NCBI GenBank assembly: GCA_035236585.1
Contig: CP141127.1
Coordinates: 75,249,495-75,313,494, forward strand
Length of the DNA stretch: 64,000 bases
Source: Warburgia ugandensis
Lineage: Eukaryota > Streptophyta > Magnoliopsida > Canellales > Canellaceae
Direction of reading: 5' to 3'
This document shows, one piece after another, positions 1 to 12,340 of this stretch. The position numbers and the translations under genes are program-made. The notes under the pieces are model-generated. The model was given only the letters and a program-made list of their open reading frames with translations. It had not been told where the DNA came from and did not search any database. Positions within the stretch are counted from its first letter, which is position 1, and the number at the start of each line of letters is the position of its first letter.

Positions 1-184
1 AAAGTAAGGTGAGAAAACTTCTCATACAAGCATACATGCATATTACCACCTTGGGAAGCTTCTAAAGGAAACCCAAATTACATACAATGGTTACTTCTGT
101 AATAAAACAAGTTACTCCTACTTAACCAAAGGAATGGGCCACATAAGGAGGAGCATGAAATTTTCATGATAAGGTGGTAATTCC
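1..184. other. Unassigned edge sequence
   Basis: No open frame, repeat or recognisable element could be identified. It ends where similarity to the CACTA-B terminus begins. Confidence 0.4.
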
Positions 185-400
185 CGCTACACAGGGGGAT
201 TTTAAAATTAGTTAAAAGTGCTAATAGAAGTTGCTTAATAAAAGACTTCTATGGAGCCAACTTGGAAATTCGATAACTTTTAAAGTCATTTAGGTAAATG
301 ACTTTAAAAATCAAGGACCTTTGAAGTTGCTTAAATAAACAACTTCAAAAGTCACAAACTTTTGAAGTTGTTTTAGCTAAATGTTCAAAACTTGAAAACT
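185..400 (+). mobile_element. CACTA-B terminal fragment
   Basis: The sequence from about 185 (CGCTACACAGGGGG, then TTAAAAGTGCTAATAGAAG) aligns with the well-preserved CACTA-B end at 51,176 (CACTACTATACAGGGGGC, then TTAAAAGTGATAGTAGAAG). Both are followed by the family's subterminal repeats, short inverted pairs of the form AACTTCAAAAG / CTTTTGAAGTTG. Similarity fades near 400, so only about 200 bp of terminus can be supported. The orientation matches 51,176. It is a relic without coding sequence. Confidence 0.6.
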
Positions 401-1652
401 CATACTACAAACTTACTTCCTTATACTATAAACTCCTCTTTCTTTCTCAAACATTATGATGTAGATTTGTCCTAGCTTTGTTTTTTTGGGTATTTCCTCT
501 CAAGATTAGTGGTTGCTAGGTTAGAAGTTTGATTTTACTAGTTTTTTGAGTTTTAATTTAGTAATTTTTAAGTGTTGTGGTAGATATTATGGAGATTTAG
601 CATTTGGTTGCTAGTCTACATTTTTTAGGTCATATTTGTTGAAATATATCATACATATGCACTGGTTATGTGAAGAAAATTTGAATTATTAGGTAGATTT
701 TGTGATTTGAAAATTCTTTTGTTCTATTTTGGGACATTAGGTTTGATTTTGTATTTATAGACAAGAATCAACTATTTTGGGCCTTTAGGTTTGGTTCATG
801 CATTTGCATTTTTTATTTAAACTTTAAGTTCTAATAATCTTGAACAAATTGCTACTGTTTTACATATGAGAATGGAATTTGAATAAGTATTATCAACTCC
901 TGAAGAATTGATGTTCTATACTTTTGAGGTTGGGTGCTTTTACATGTTCTCATGTGGCACATTCTAAACACATTATCCTTTCGTGGCCTATTATTGAGCA
1001 AGTGTATCTATTTGTAGGATTTATTTGATTTTATTGCTTCCGACTAGCAAAATTTATGAAAAATGAAACTAGAATGTTTCATTGATAGAGTGAAAAGGAG
1101 AAGAGATATTGGTTTGACATTTTTCTTTACCTATGAAAAAACCTCTATTGACCCTAGCATCTTAATCAAGTGGACAAAGGGTTTTGCAGTCTTAGAAGTT
1201 GTTACAGTTTGAGTTGAATTTAGGCCATAAATATTTTCATCATGTAATAAACATGAATTGAGTTCTAATCTTTTCTATGTTCCTTGTGGCATGCTATGTT
1301 GGATGAGAGTTCGCTATGGAATCTAAGGTGCAATAACTATGTGTTTGTTACTAAATGCTAGCAAGAATGGGCCATCAATATCTCTGTATGTGTCACTTTT
1401 TATCATCTCACTTCTCATTGAATGCAAGATATAATGAGTCATATAGGAAGAATGAGTATAATCCTTCTTTGTCTTCTCAAGGACAAATGTTCATGGTTCA
1501 TATTATTGACTGCTTAATTTGGTAATAGCTTTTGTTCTGTTATGAAATTGGTCAATTTGCAAATATAGTCCAATTTGTTGTGATTTGCATTTCTTTCTTC
1601 TTTGTTATAGTAGATGTTCGTTTCCAATAATGTGACTAATTGATTGTCTGAA
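401..1652. other. Unassigned AT-rich spacer
   Basis: No domain, LTR boundary or tandem repeat was recognised. It may be interior of the CACTA-B fragment on its left or the older target of the CACTA-A element that starts at 1,653. Confidence 0.35.
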
Positions 1653-1679
1653 CACTACTAAAATTGGTGTTTTCTCATA

Positions 1680-2335
1680 TGGAAAAAGAAGACGGTTTTC
1701 AATCAACCATCTTAGTAAAATAAAATAAAATAAAATCTAAGACATTTACAAAAGACCATTTTAAAATACCTATTTAATAAGATAGTGTTTCAAACACTGT
1801 CTTAAAATGTTATTGGAGGGATTTAACAAATTTGAAGATTTTCATGGGAATAAGTTAAGAAGATAGTTAGAGAAAATCTTTAAGAACACAATTACAAAAA
1901 ATTTCTTAAAAAATCCTACTTAAGGAGACACTTAGGGAAACCATCTTACAAAACCCTTATTTGAGAAGACAATTATGGGAAAGTATCTTAAAAAAATACT
2001 AACTAAGAAGACAATAATAGAAATCGTCTTAAAGAATACATTTTGGGAAACTATCTTAAAAAGCCATGATTAAGAAAATAGTTTTTGAAAATCATCTTAA
2101 AAACATGATTAAGAAGACTGTTTTAGAAAACCATCTTAAAAAAATATAGAGTTAGGAAGATGGTTTTTGAAAACCATCTTAAAAAATGTAGAGTTGACAA
2201 CATGATTAGCTAAACCATCTTAAAAAAATGATGTTTAAGAAAACATTTTTGGAAAACTTTCTTAGAAGAACTACTTATGAAGAGGTTTTCCAAAATTGTC
2301 TTTATAAACTATTATAAAATAACACCTTTTTTCTT
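1680..2335. repeat. CACTA-A subterminal repeats
   Basis: Many diverged copies of a 10-14 bp motif close to AAGAAGACGGTTTT and its inverse AAAACCATCTTA alternate at irregular spacing. In CACTA elements such motifs bind the TnpA-type accessory protein. The same motif set fills 45,040-47,138 and 50,020-50,880. Confidence 0.75.
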
Positions 2336-2774
2336 TCGTATCTTCCATCTGTCACCTATATTCATCTAAGAATATCAGACTACACAGCATGAAGCTCATC
2401 TAAGTGCATTTTCATTCTGGACAGCTTCAACTAAAATACCATGATTAGATTGGACGTTTGAACATTTTATCTTCATATTTGCACTGTCTTGGTTGATATT
2501 GGAGTAGGTAAGTCTTTCTTGTCTTATTTATATGATTATGGGTAGAAAATTCCTTTATCAAAGTTTTTCCTTCCTGTGCATGGATCATATTTCAAATTTA
2601 CAACTATCTTTTTGCCCTAACCTAGAGTTAGAAACTCTTCATGAATGCATATAAGTATTTTCCAATGTTTACTTCACACACCCCATATTTGCTAAAGTAA
2701 TTGACCAAGTTCATTCATCTTTTCATGCATGTCTAAAAAGTCTTCACACAAATATGAGCTTCAATTTTTGGATA

Positions 2775-2982
2775 AAGTGGACAAATTTCTTGGATGAATG
2801 TGACAAGATCATCAAGATAATATGAGGAAGGAATAGAAAAGTTAATAAATTTTGGACTTAGGGCAGGGGTGATTGTAAAGTGTCCATACTCAAAATGTGA
2901 AAACCTGAGAACTATAACTATAGACAAGTTGAGAGAACATTTACTCTTCAATGGAGTCTATGAAAGCCATTGCATACTTTGA
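2775..2982 (+). pseudogene. CACTA transposase N-terminal fragment (transposase-associated domain)
   Basis: One frame reads SWMN, a stop, then YEEGIEKLINFGLRAG and CPYSKCEN, followed by DKLREHLLFNG. This matches the plant transposase-associated domain (Pfam PF13963), which opens CACTA transposases: an SWM start, an EEGVxxFIxFAL helix, a CPCxKCxN zinc-type motif (here CPYSKC) and an xxLxxHLxxxGF tail. A stop lies between the first two blocks and the frame ends at 2,980-2,982, so it is dead. Its place just inside the subterminal repeats is where the first transposase exon is expected. The Tnp2 core is missing because another element starts at 3,130. Confidence 0.65.
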
Positions 2983-3129
2983 TCTATGTAGATAAGAACT
3001 TCCTCATGGGCCCTTGACTAGGGAAGAAAGATGTGAATGTGAAGAACTATAACAAGTATTGCAGATAGTACAGTTGCATTGATGTTTCAAGATGCAACAA
3101 TGACTTCCAAAACGATCATGAACAATTCT

Positions 3130-5160
3130 CATTACTAGACAAGAGGGTTTTAAAGAATCTTAAATACATATGTTGAAGATGGTTTTAAAACCATATTCTA
3201 TCAAGCTGTCCTTGAAAGTAGATTGAAAGAGAAGATAGTTTGAATCATCTTTAAAAGTATAACATTTAAAGACAATTCAAGAGACCCATCTTTAAATGTT
3301 TCTAATTCTAAAGGTATTCTTTTGGAACTATCTTTATATGCGTGCACATTTAAAGATGTTTTTCCCTAACTATCTTTAAAACCTTCTCAAATTTTTTTTA
3401 CCTACTATATATAGCAATGTTAACTTGCTATTACAATTTTCCTACACATTCAATGAACTGCTGTGATTATCGCCTTTATGCAATTTTCAAATACATGAAA
3501 AAGAATCTACATTCACTTTCACTTTCACTACAATATCTACATTCAACATCCATGCAAATTTATGCAAAACTTAACTATATATAACCTACTCTTACATCTT
3601 CTTGCACAGTCAATGATAGTATACAGTCTTCATGCTATTACAAATTTTCTAAATATTCAAACTACTAAAAACAAACTAAAATACTCCACATTCAACATCC
3701 ATATGTGCACATTCACTTCTAACATAAAAAATTCAAAGACGAGAAAAAAAAAAAAACTTTCCAAGCACATATACCCACACTTCTCCATATACATCCATTT
3801 ACTTCTACACTCCAATGTCCCATCATACATATCCTAATTGAAATAAACAAATCACATATACATATTTTAAGAAAATTAATGAAAAATAAAAGACACGTCC
3901 ATATAAATCATTAAGTTTAATGTTATTTTAATCAATAATAAAATTTACATTGATCTACTCAGCCCATTTATATCTTATATTGTTGAGATCCATTTTGGAG
4001 TAACCTTTGGTTGCCCAATTGGGTAACACAACAGCCTACAAGACAACATATTTAATTTGGGAGACCATTTTCTAGCTAGAATCCATAAAAATATATTGAA
4101 AAATGTAAGATTATGATAGTAAAATGTCTTACCTTTGTCAATTGTGAAACCATAAGAACATCGTATATTAAGGTTCTCATGTATCTCAAAACATAGTACC
4201 TACACCCTCAATCGATTCTTGTTTGGAGTAGTATGCAACAAAGAAAATAGAAAGAATCAATAAATACCATGTGTAATTATAACTTTAGTTTATATAATAG
4301 AGTAATTAACTAGTTTTCCTTACTTTGACCTTCTTCCAAGTGAATTTTTGTGGGTTCATAGTGTAGATTAGTTTAGTATGCACTTCAAATTTATAATTCA
4401 AGTACATTATATATATAGTGACAATTGAAAGCTTACTTATTTGTGATTTCTATGAGTGGGCCAACAAATGTGTGCTCCACAAGAATAAAAAGCAATGAAT
4501 GCCCAACATGCACATCTAAAACTAACAACATCCAATGAGTTCTATATACACAATCATTTGAATTACAATTAAAATTTACAATCCTTATATTTAGAACATA
4601 ATTTCATAAGACAACAAGTCGATTAATACTTACTCACTATTGTAGGAAACCATTAAGGCCTATTCCTTTAAGCAGTGGAAGAACCTTGGTAGAACATCTT
4701 CTACTTGTCTCTCCATGGGTCATTGCTCCTTCAGTCTATAAATGATGCTAGGGTGAAGGAAGTGGTAACACATCCTTGACCTCTTATTGTTACATTGTAT
4801 AGTGTAGGAAGCTAAATAAATAGAAATAATTACTACTTATCGTTACTGATTAAGCATAATGTTAAGTACTATTATTGAAGAAAATATTTTAATACTTGAT
4901 CTAAGAGATAATGTGTGGGTGTTCAAGTTGATCCCATTGGAAAAATCTTAGAGGTCCTCTACCATAAGTGGTCCTCTACCACCATTTCTTTCTTAATAAT
5001 TCTACAAAGATTTTTTCATTCAAGACATTCAAGATTTTCTTAATAATCCTAGATGGTTGCTGTAAAGTTGCAAAAATTATTAATCAATAATTTTTCATTC
5101 AAGACATTCAATTTTATTATAAAAATTAAACATAAATACTAGTACATATTCAATCTCTAA
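3130..5160 (-). mobile_element. CACTA-B element, truncated 3' end
   Basis: The start, CATTACTAGACAAGAGGG followed by TTTTAAAG, aligns with the CACTA-B terminus CACTACTATACAGGGGGC at 51,176, mostly differing by transitions. Subterminal-type repeats run to about 3,400. From about 3,930 the sequence is collinear with 52,840-53,960 of the long CACTA-B copy. As there, genes would lie on the minus strand and this is the 3' end of the element. The transposase half is absent. Confidence 0.55.
3950..4990 (-). pseudogene. CACTA-B second-ORF remnant
   Basis: No frame is open for long, but the DNA is recognisably collinear with the CACTA-B region 52,840-53,940. Shared landmarks include GGAGTAAC and a following GCCCA, CTCATGTATCT, TATTGTAGG with CATTAAG, ATGATGC with AGGTGAAGGAA, and GTTGATCCCAT followed by AGGTCCTCT and CCATAAGTG. 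The last two match the end of the second ORF at 53,736-53,939. It is a heavily decayed copy with no separate function. Confidence 0.5.
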
Positions 5161-5340
5161 GATGGTAGATGGCATTGCAGAGGAGGTCAGGCTCAAAGGT
5201 GCATGCTATTGCTTCTGAAGAGAATAAACAATTAAATTGAAGTCTATAAAAATGGTTATTAAAGATGGTGGTATGACAACACATATACTTTCGATTTTAC
5301 TAGAATGACATATCGCTCCAGCCAAGCAACACAATTTCCA

Positions 5341-7870
5341 ATGGCCTCTTGATGTGAATTTTAATATGGGTCGATCCCATGAGGACTCCATAATTAACGG
5401 GTTCAATAAAAACCTAAATTACTACACTTTAACCTAGCCAATATTCAAGAAAAGTAAATATTATAAGCAAATAAACTAAGCAAGTAAATAAAACTAGGTA
5501 AGGAACCTAACTAAGGAAATAAAGCAAGGAAATAAAGTAATTGAGAAAAGGAAAGAAACTATTTCATTAATAGAACTTGATTATGATGGGAAGTAAACAC
5601 ATAAAGAAATAAAAGTAAAGCAATTAAGACTTCTTTAAAGTATTTATTATATGAGTCCTTAGTTCAACTAAGCCCTTTACATGTCGTCTTCTTTTTCTGG
5701 GCTTGAATTCTACTTTACAAGCTTCTTTGTGTGTCACTCAACAAGGGTTTGTACACGTTTCTTCAACTCATAATGCATTAAAAGTACCACCAAGATTTTT
5801 TTATCTTTACCCCAACATGCCCATAAACCAAAGTTCAAATCCAAATCCAAGAAGTATCACCCTTAAGAGAAGAAAGGAAGAAGGAATGGCATGGTCTTTG
5901 GCTTAGGACTCACCAAATTCCAGCCCTAGGAGGTGATGAAGGAACTAGGTACTTACCTTGAAAGCCTTCCGACTTTCCAGCATGATTCCTTTAGCTAGGA
6001 ACTCGGATGGCTTATTGGATGAACTTTATTTCCTCAACCATATGTTAGGAATTAGAAGGAATCCTTTACTGCCACAGAAGTGGCACAAGGCTTCTTCCTT
6101 TCCTTATTATTCCCAAATCACAAAAATGAAAATAAAATGAAAGGAAGGGTAGAAAGAGAAGGGAGATGATAGATGAGTGTGAAAGAGAAAGGAGAGGGGT
6201 GTGCATGTAATGAAGGTTGATGGAACCGGCATAGTAGCAAAGTGGAAGAAGTGGTGTAGCATGGAAGGCTAAGATGACGAGAGAAGTGGAGTGGATCAAA
6301 GATGCATGCAAGGGTATAGTGCAAGTGGGATTGTGTAATGAACTAAGGTGAGTGCAATGGTGCGTGTAAATCTAAGATGTAAGGGTGATGAGCGTAAGGG
6401 TGACATGGAAGATGCCTGAAAGTGAAATGAGAACGTGAGAGGGTTGTGCGTGCAATGAACAATGAAGGGGAAATGTGTGCAAGGCATGTAAGGATGGATG
6501 TGCATAAAGATGCAAGTTGAATGCATGCAAGATAGAAGGGTGGACATGCAAGAAATGCAAGGGGGTTGGATGCTAGGCTAGAGTGAATATGTGAAAGTTC
6601 TAGTCATGCAAAGGGAAGCGCATGTAAACCTATGAAAGTTATGCAAAAAAGAAGAAAATAATGGGGATGAGAAAGAAGAAGGGAAGAGAAGTGGGGATAG
6701 ATGAGACCCTTACCTATTCTTCAATGGATGTGGACGTATGGATCTTGGGGAAAAGTTGGTAAGAGTTATCTCTCTGCCTCTCTTTATCATAAGTGTAGCT
6801 TTCAAGGTCTAGGGAAAGGTACATGCTTTGATTTTTCTTGTTCTCACCTCTATTTGTAGAGTTTAGGGTGTTAGCCCTAAGGAATGAATGGGTGAGATCA
6901 TAAGAGAAAATAAGGAGAAGGGATAATGGAGGAAATAAATAAGAAATGGAAGCAAGTGGGAGGCCTGGAATGCAATGGAGGGGAGCTGCTGGACATGGAA
7001 TGGCAAGTGGAATAGATTGAGGAATGATAGATAAGGTGAAGGAAGGGATGTGGGTGGAATCAAAGGAGATGGTTAAGTGGAAAGAGATAAGGTGGGCAAG
7101 GAAAGAGATAGGTGGGAAGGAGAAAGATAGAAAGGAAGTGGAGAAAATCAAGGAAAAATGTGGGAATTAGAAAGGAGTTAGGAAGGAGGTGTGGAACTCT
7201 TTTGGGAGTGTAGTAATGTGTTCAAAAAGTTTGGAATAAAGATGGGCCGTTGGATGGAAATGGATGATGAAGATCTTTCCTTGTTAGGCTTTTACCTTGA
7301 ATTCTCATGGAGTGGGTGGTTGATAGGGTGCCTAGCTTTGCTCTACATAATTCCTGGGCATTGGATTATGCTCCACCCTAGCTTGAGTGGATGAGATTCC
7401 TTAGAAGTTTTCTTATCTAAAAGGATCCTCTTTAAGGGTTCTTTTTCTCTCCACCATTAAATTCGAATACCTTAGAGTGGATGACATAGATTCCTTTGAG
7501 ATTTTCATATGCACTATAGGTTTCTTCTTATTTTTCTTCCATCCCACATTACTTCTCTAACCAATAGCATTTATGGAGGGTGGGATGTCTCTCCCCATGA
7601 AAAACATGTTTTAGCTCTTAAAAATTCTTAAAAAATAGGTGGGCAATACACCAAGAAAATCTCCACTAGCAGGGTTTCAGTGTGGTCTTCTTTGTAGTCT
7701 ATTTTCTCATTAGTCTATCCTTGTTTGAGTAAGTATTCATTGGTTACTTAGGATATGCATAAACAAGGATAGATATTGGCCTTGGAATGCTTAAAAGGTA
7801 AGCTGATTTTCAGCTGTAGATTTCTCATAAATTGTCTCTCTCTTTCTATACCTCCTTTATTTTATCCACT
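5341..7870 (-). repeat. LTR-like copy 1
   Basis: It opens with the motif GGTCGATCCCATGAGGA, which also occurs near the 3' end of the Athila/Tat-like LTR at 41,623. From about 5,431 it is collinear with 8,951-12,340. Shared blocks include TTTAACCTAGCCAA, GGCTTGAATTCT with TGTGTCACTCAA, ACCACCAAG with CCCAACATGCC, a central stretch rich in GCATGCAAG, and a final CTCCAC / GGTCTTC / CATAAATT block. By analogy with the 41.6 kb LTR it reads on the minus strand. The exact TG/CA ends were not found, so an LTR is inferred rather than proven. The AG-rich stretch around 6.1-7.2 kb makes long but meaningless open frames on the minus strand. The 180 bp before it (5,161-5,340) are unassigned. Confidence 0.5.
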
Positions 7871-8950
7871 ATTCTTCCTTAGTTTTGTCTCTTAAAAACA
7901 TGGAATTAAGGGTGGAGGGGAGAATACCACCTTGCATTAAAAATTCATCCACTCCCTTTAGTGTTTCCCTCTTTTGGTTGAGTTGGAGAGAGAGTGTAAT
8001 GAATGTGCCTTAGTCTTCTGACTTGTTTTATTTTAGAGAAGCTTTCTTTATATGTGATTCTAATGTATATGATTTGAGCCTCTCTTAGAAGCTTCTTAAG
8101 GTGGTGGATAGCTTGCATGCATGCATGCATGGGAAGTTTTGTGACCTTTACCTTTGATACGAAAACCTTATATGTATAAGGTCAATGTTCCACTTAAGGC
8201 TTTAGATAGCTCTGACTTTGATAACAGAACCCATTTATCAGTTTGAGCTTCCTGGACTTTGTGTTTGGGAAGTGGACCTATAGTGTAGCTTTGAACATAG
8301 TCTGCTCTTCTTCAGGGGTTAAATTTTAGGGATGTTTAAGTTATTTCTAAAGATAAAACTTGCTAAATATAGAGATATGTGTGTGATATTTTCATATAAA
8401 TCAAATTCTCCCAAACTTAGATTTTGTTTCTCCTCGAGTAAAACTACAAAATAGAATATAAGAAATCTAAATAAATTCTAACACTTTCGCAACTGCTGCA
8501 ATCTATGTTCAGCATATGTAGAAAGACTTTAAACTCTTATGTTTTCCTTAGTAGATGAGTTGTAGTATCGTATGGGTTTCTAAAATTGACACCCATAAAC
8601 ATTTTAAATTTTTTATGAAAGTCCTTTATTTATCTAAGAAAATTTTCCTATATTCAACATTCATTAAATTCCTAACTTTAGCATGCTAAAATAATTGAAC
8701 AAATGTTCAAAATCCTATCCTTATGCTAAAGATGTTCCACTACTAATCAACCTTGGAATGTGATGTGTGAATATAGCCAATATATACAATTATCATTTCT
8801 CAAGTAAATTATAACTTAAATTACCATAAAAAAGTATGTTTTGACTTTAAATCTCACAGGATATTTTTATCACTTGTTTTGACTTTAAACCTCACAAGAT
8901 ATTCTTGTCACTTAGAAGTTGCTCAGAATGGGTTAAATCTCTCTTCAATA
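7871..8950 (-). other. Retroelement internal fragment between LTR-like copies
   Basis: On the minus strand this stretch contains GAGGAGAAACAAAATCTAAG followed by TTTGGGAGAA, resembling the gag-pol 3' trailer of Tat-type elements, where a similar G-rich phrase lies near the 3' LTR. Parts resemble 15,180-15,300 of the main element (shared TTCCCTTAGTAGATGAGTT-like block at 8,540). No coding sequence was found. It looks like internal sequence left between two LTRs after a large deletion. Confidence 0.35.
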
Positions 8951-11900
8951 TGTCATTTAAGACATCTTAATTTAACCTAGCCAAGCATCCAAAAGAAGGG
9001 CAATTTCTAACCAAACTAATGACAAGGAAACTAAAACATAAAACAAGTAAATAAATGAAAGCACAAGAACTAACTAAAAAGGATAAAAAAAAGTAACAAA
9101 GAAACCGCAAAGCTAACTAAGCAACTAGAAAGCAAATCATAAATTAGAAAGAAAGAAATTAAGGACCATCTAAATATAGCAAAGAAATAAACAAAGAAGA
9201 TTTCTAAACTACCACTAACTAAGAATTATAGTAATGAAACCACTTAACTAAGAAAAGGAAAGAAATATTTCATTAATGGAAAAATTACAAGGATTTATTA
9301 CATAAGCAATAAAGAAAGGAAAGCAATAAAGTAAAGCAAATAAAAGTCCTTCACATCTAGGCTTGAATTCTGTTTTACAGGGTTCTCATGTTGTGTCACT
9401 CAATAGGAGCTTGTACAATTCTCTTCAACACAAAATACACTAAATTTACCACCAAGCTTTTCTCATCTCCTTAACCCAACATGCCATAAAGCCAAAACAA
9501 ATCCCATCCAATGCCCCTTAGGGATGAAGTATAAGAGAATCTAAGAATAGAGGAGTCTAATAATTTTCCTAAACAATCACCACCCAAGGAAAGAAAAAAG
9601 ATTATAGAAATGGAAGTAGAAAAAGTTATGACATTTTCCTTAAGCTAGAAACTCTAAAAAAGAGGGTAAGTTCAAGGAATTAAAAAGAGAGGAGCTAAGA
9701 GGTCATTCATATATAAGTTAGGGGCAGCCATAGAGCAGACTTCGTACTTAAACATGAAATAGAATAAAAGGAAAACAAAGGGGAGACAATGCAACATGGA
9801 TTAGGACTCACTAATTTTGGTCTTAGGAGATGAAGTAAGGAATAGGTACATAGTGTACTCCTACCCTTCAACATGAAGCCCTTAGTTAAGAATGTGGGTG
9901 GTTTTATGGATTGATTTGGATGTTTCCTGAACCTTACTTAAGAAATTAGTAAGTACCCTTATTTCCATAAAGAGACTTAAGAAATCCTTTCCTTTTCCTT
10001 AGTCCAACCCCATAAAAAGAAATTAGAAGACTGATGCATGTATGCATGAACTATGAAATATGGATGTAAAATTAGAAAGTGTGTGAGTATATAAAAATGG
10101 AAAGTGAAGGGATAAGGGATGTGAGAGTGAGAGATGGAAGTGGAGAATAGATGCAATATAGATGGAAATATACCATGTGTGTGAAAGTAGGTCTGCTTGA
10201 ATGAGATAAAAATTAGAAAGTGGTGGATGCATGCAACAATAGCAACTATGGTGTGTGCAACTATGATGCTATGCATGGATTTCTAAGTGGGTGATGCATG
10301 ATATATCTAATAAACTAACATGTATGGGATTTCCAAAATGATCTTGGAATGAATGCAAAGAAAATTAGAAGGTCCAACTAACTAAGCATGAGTTTCTAAA
10401 TTAGAAAAGTGATGTCTTTCTAAATTAGAAAAGTGCTAAATCTAAGAATCTAACATGCAATTAGTTTCTAAAATGGTTCTAATGTGATCCTAAAGTAATC
10501 ATAAGATGTATGGGAAGAAAAATGAAAAGTTACCAAAGTTAAAAAGAAGGAATCTAAGATTCTAAACATGAGATTCTAAAATTAGAAACTATCCTACTTG
10601 GAAATTAGAAAAGTCTAAAATAAGCAAAACTTAAATGATTAAGACATTCTAAACTAGAACAATGACTTATGAAGCTTATTATGCTAGAACCAAGTGTAAA
10701 TGCATGCAAACCTAGTGCTATGTGAGCAATCCTAAAATTAGAATGGTAGCCTCAGTGCACGAAGCTCCTCATGTATGTGAGGTTCGAAGAAGGGGCAGAC
10801 CAAAAAGGTCAATAGTACGCAACCTTATCTTGCACTAAAAATTAGAAAATATATAAAAATAGAAAATACCATGCATATAATTAGAAAGTGCAAAAATCTA
10901 AAAACTAAATGATAAATGATGCTCGACTATGTACTAAGTGTGAGATGCTTGAAATAACTAAACGTGCAAAGCTTCCATTTGTGCAAAACCTATCTAGATA
11001 AGTGACATTCTTTTACTATCTAAAAGGTTGTATGCATGCATGCATGAAAGGGTGATGGATCATGCATGTGATACCTAAGGTGGTTCTAAGATGCATGCAA
11101 GTTCTACTATAATCCTAGGATGATATGCAAAGATAAACTAAAGATGCATGTAATCCTATATGATGCATGCAAGATAATAGAGATGGAAGAGAAATAAAAG
11201 GAAAATAAGCAAGAAAGGAATGGGAATAGGTTGAGACCTTGCTTTTATCTCGAAAGGATTGGACATTGATGCTTGAAGGAAGCTCCGGTAAGGGTGATCT
11301 TCCTTCCTCTTTTTCTCCTTACTTTGGCTTTGAAGTCTAGGAAAAGTTAAATCATAGGTTTTCTTTCTCCATTGTCTCATATTTATAAAGTTTTAGGAGT
11401 AAAAGACTTAGGAATGGATGGCTAAGATCTAAGGATGAAAACGAAGAAGGGTTAAGATGATTTGGATAATGAGAAGGGGAGGAGAGAGGGGGGGAGGCAT
11501 GGAATTGAGTGTGGGACTCGTATTTGATGTGGAATGAAGTTTGAGAATGAGTTGAAATACTAAAGTAGGGAAAAGAAGAGGATAGGTTAGGTCAGAAAGA
11601 AGGTTTTACTAGAATAGGAAAGGTGATTGCTTAGGAGGAATGGAAGAAAGGAAGATTAGGAGAGAATGTATTAGTTTGGTGGGATTTGGTTTGAAAGTAA
11701 ACAGTAGAATGCGGGGAGGCATGATTTCCATGGGAGTGTTTTGGAGTTTCTTATTTTGTCAGGAATGTGATCCATTGGATGGTAATCAAAGGTGGAGATC
11801 TCTCTTACGGACTTGATTTGACTTTTCAACAAGGGCAAGGTGGCTAGGATTTTTGTTTTTTCAATGATTCATTCTTGGCCCTTAGATCATCGTCATTCTA

Positions 11901-12340
11901 TCTTGAATGGCTGGAATTTGGTTGGAGTAATCTTTTGAAGCTTCTTTACTCTCCACCATTGGATTGGACTGCCCTAGAGTGAATGGACTGGACTTGTTAG
12001 AGATTTCCTTATCCAATCTTTGTTCTCCATGTTTTTCTTATAGACAATACTTTTTCACATAGGTGGGATCTGTTATTCTTTATTTATAGGAATCTCCTTT
12101 CCTTGAAATTAGGTGTGTATCTTAATGGAAATTTCTCCACCAATAGTCTTTCAATTTGGTCTTCAATGCAATATAACTTCTTATTCCTTCATCTTACTTG
12201 AATGTGTCTTCATTTGCCACTTAGGATAGATCTTGACCTTTAAGTGTTTGAAAAGTAAGATGGTTTTTATCTGTAATTTTCCATAAATTCTCTCTCATTT
12301 CTTCACTTCTTGCTTCAAATGGAACATGCATGATCTTGCT
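8951..12340 (-). repeat. LTR-like copy 2
   Basis: It is collinear with copy 1 over most of its length but carries extra GCATGCAAG-rich and TTAGAAA-rich sequence (about 10.0-11.2 kb). The GGTCGATCCCATGAGG end motif of copy 1 is absent here, so this copy is truncated or interrupted on its left. On the minus strand a TATA-like box lies at 11,381-11,390 in a position suited to an LTR promoter. The two copies could be the LTRs of one minus-strand element with most of its interior lost, or two separate insertions. I could not find target duplications to decide. Confidence 0.5.
11381..11390 (-). promoter_or_regulatory. TATA-like box in LTR-like copy 2
   Basis: The minus strand reads CTTTATAAATATGAGA, a good plant TATA context. 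The corresponding place in copy 1 (about 6,848) reads TCTACAAATAGAGG, so only this copy keeps a strong box. Activity is inference only. Confidence 0.3.

Larger units (their letters stand above)
1653..3129 (+). mobile_element. CACTA-A element, 5' part
   Basis: It begins with CACTACTAAAATTGGTG, matching the CACCACTAAAATTGGGG terminus of the CACTA-A copy near 50 kb. About 650 bp of subterminal repeats follow, then the N-terminal part of a transposase gene on the same strand. At 3,130 it is cut by a CACTA-B-like terminus, so the rest of the gene is not here. The order terminus, subterminal repeats, start of transposase gene is the normal CACTA layout and fixes the orientation. Confidence 0.65.

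Noticed and set aside
6066-7151. Several Ser/Leu/Phe/His-rich frames up to 145 codons, minus strand
   Set aside because: The plus strand is AG-rich and poor in minus-strand stops. No domain is seen, and the stretch is shared with LTR-like copy 2 where the frames are not conserved.
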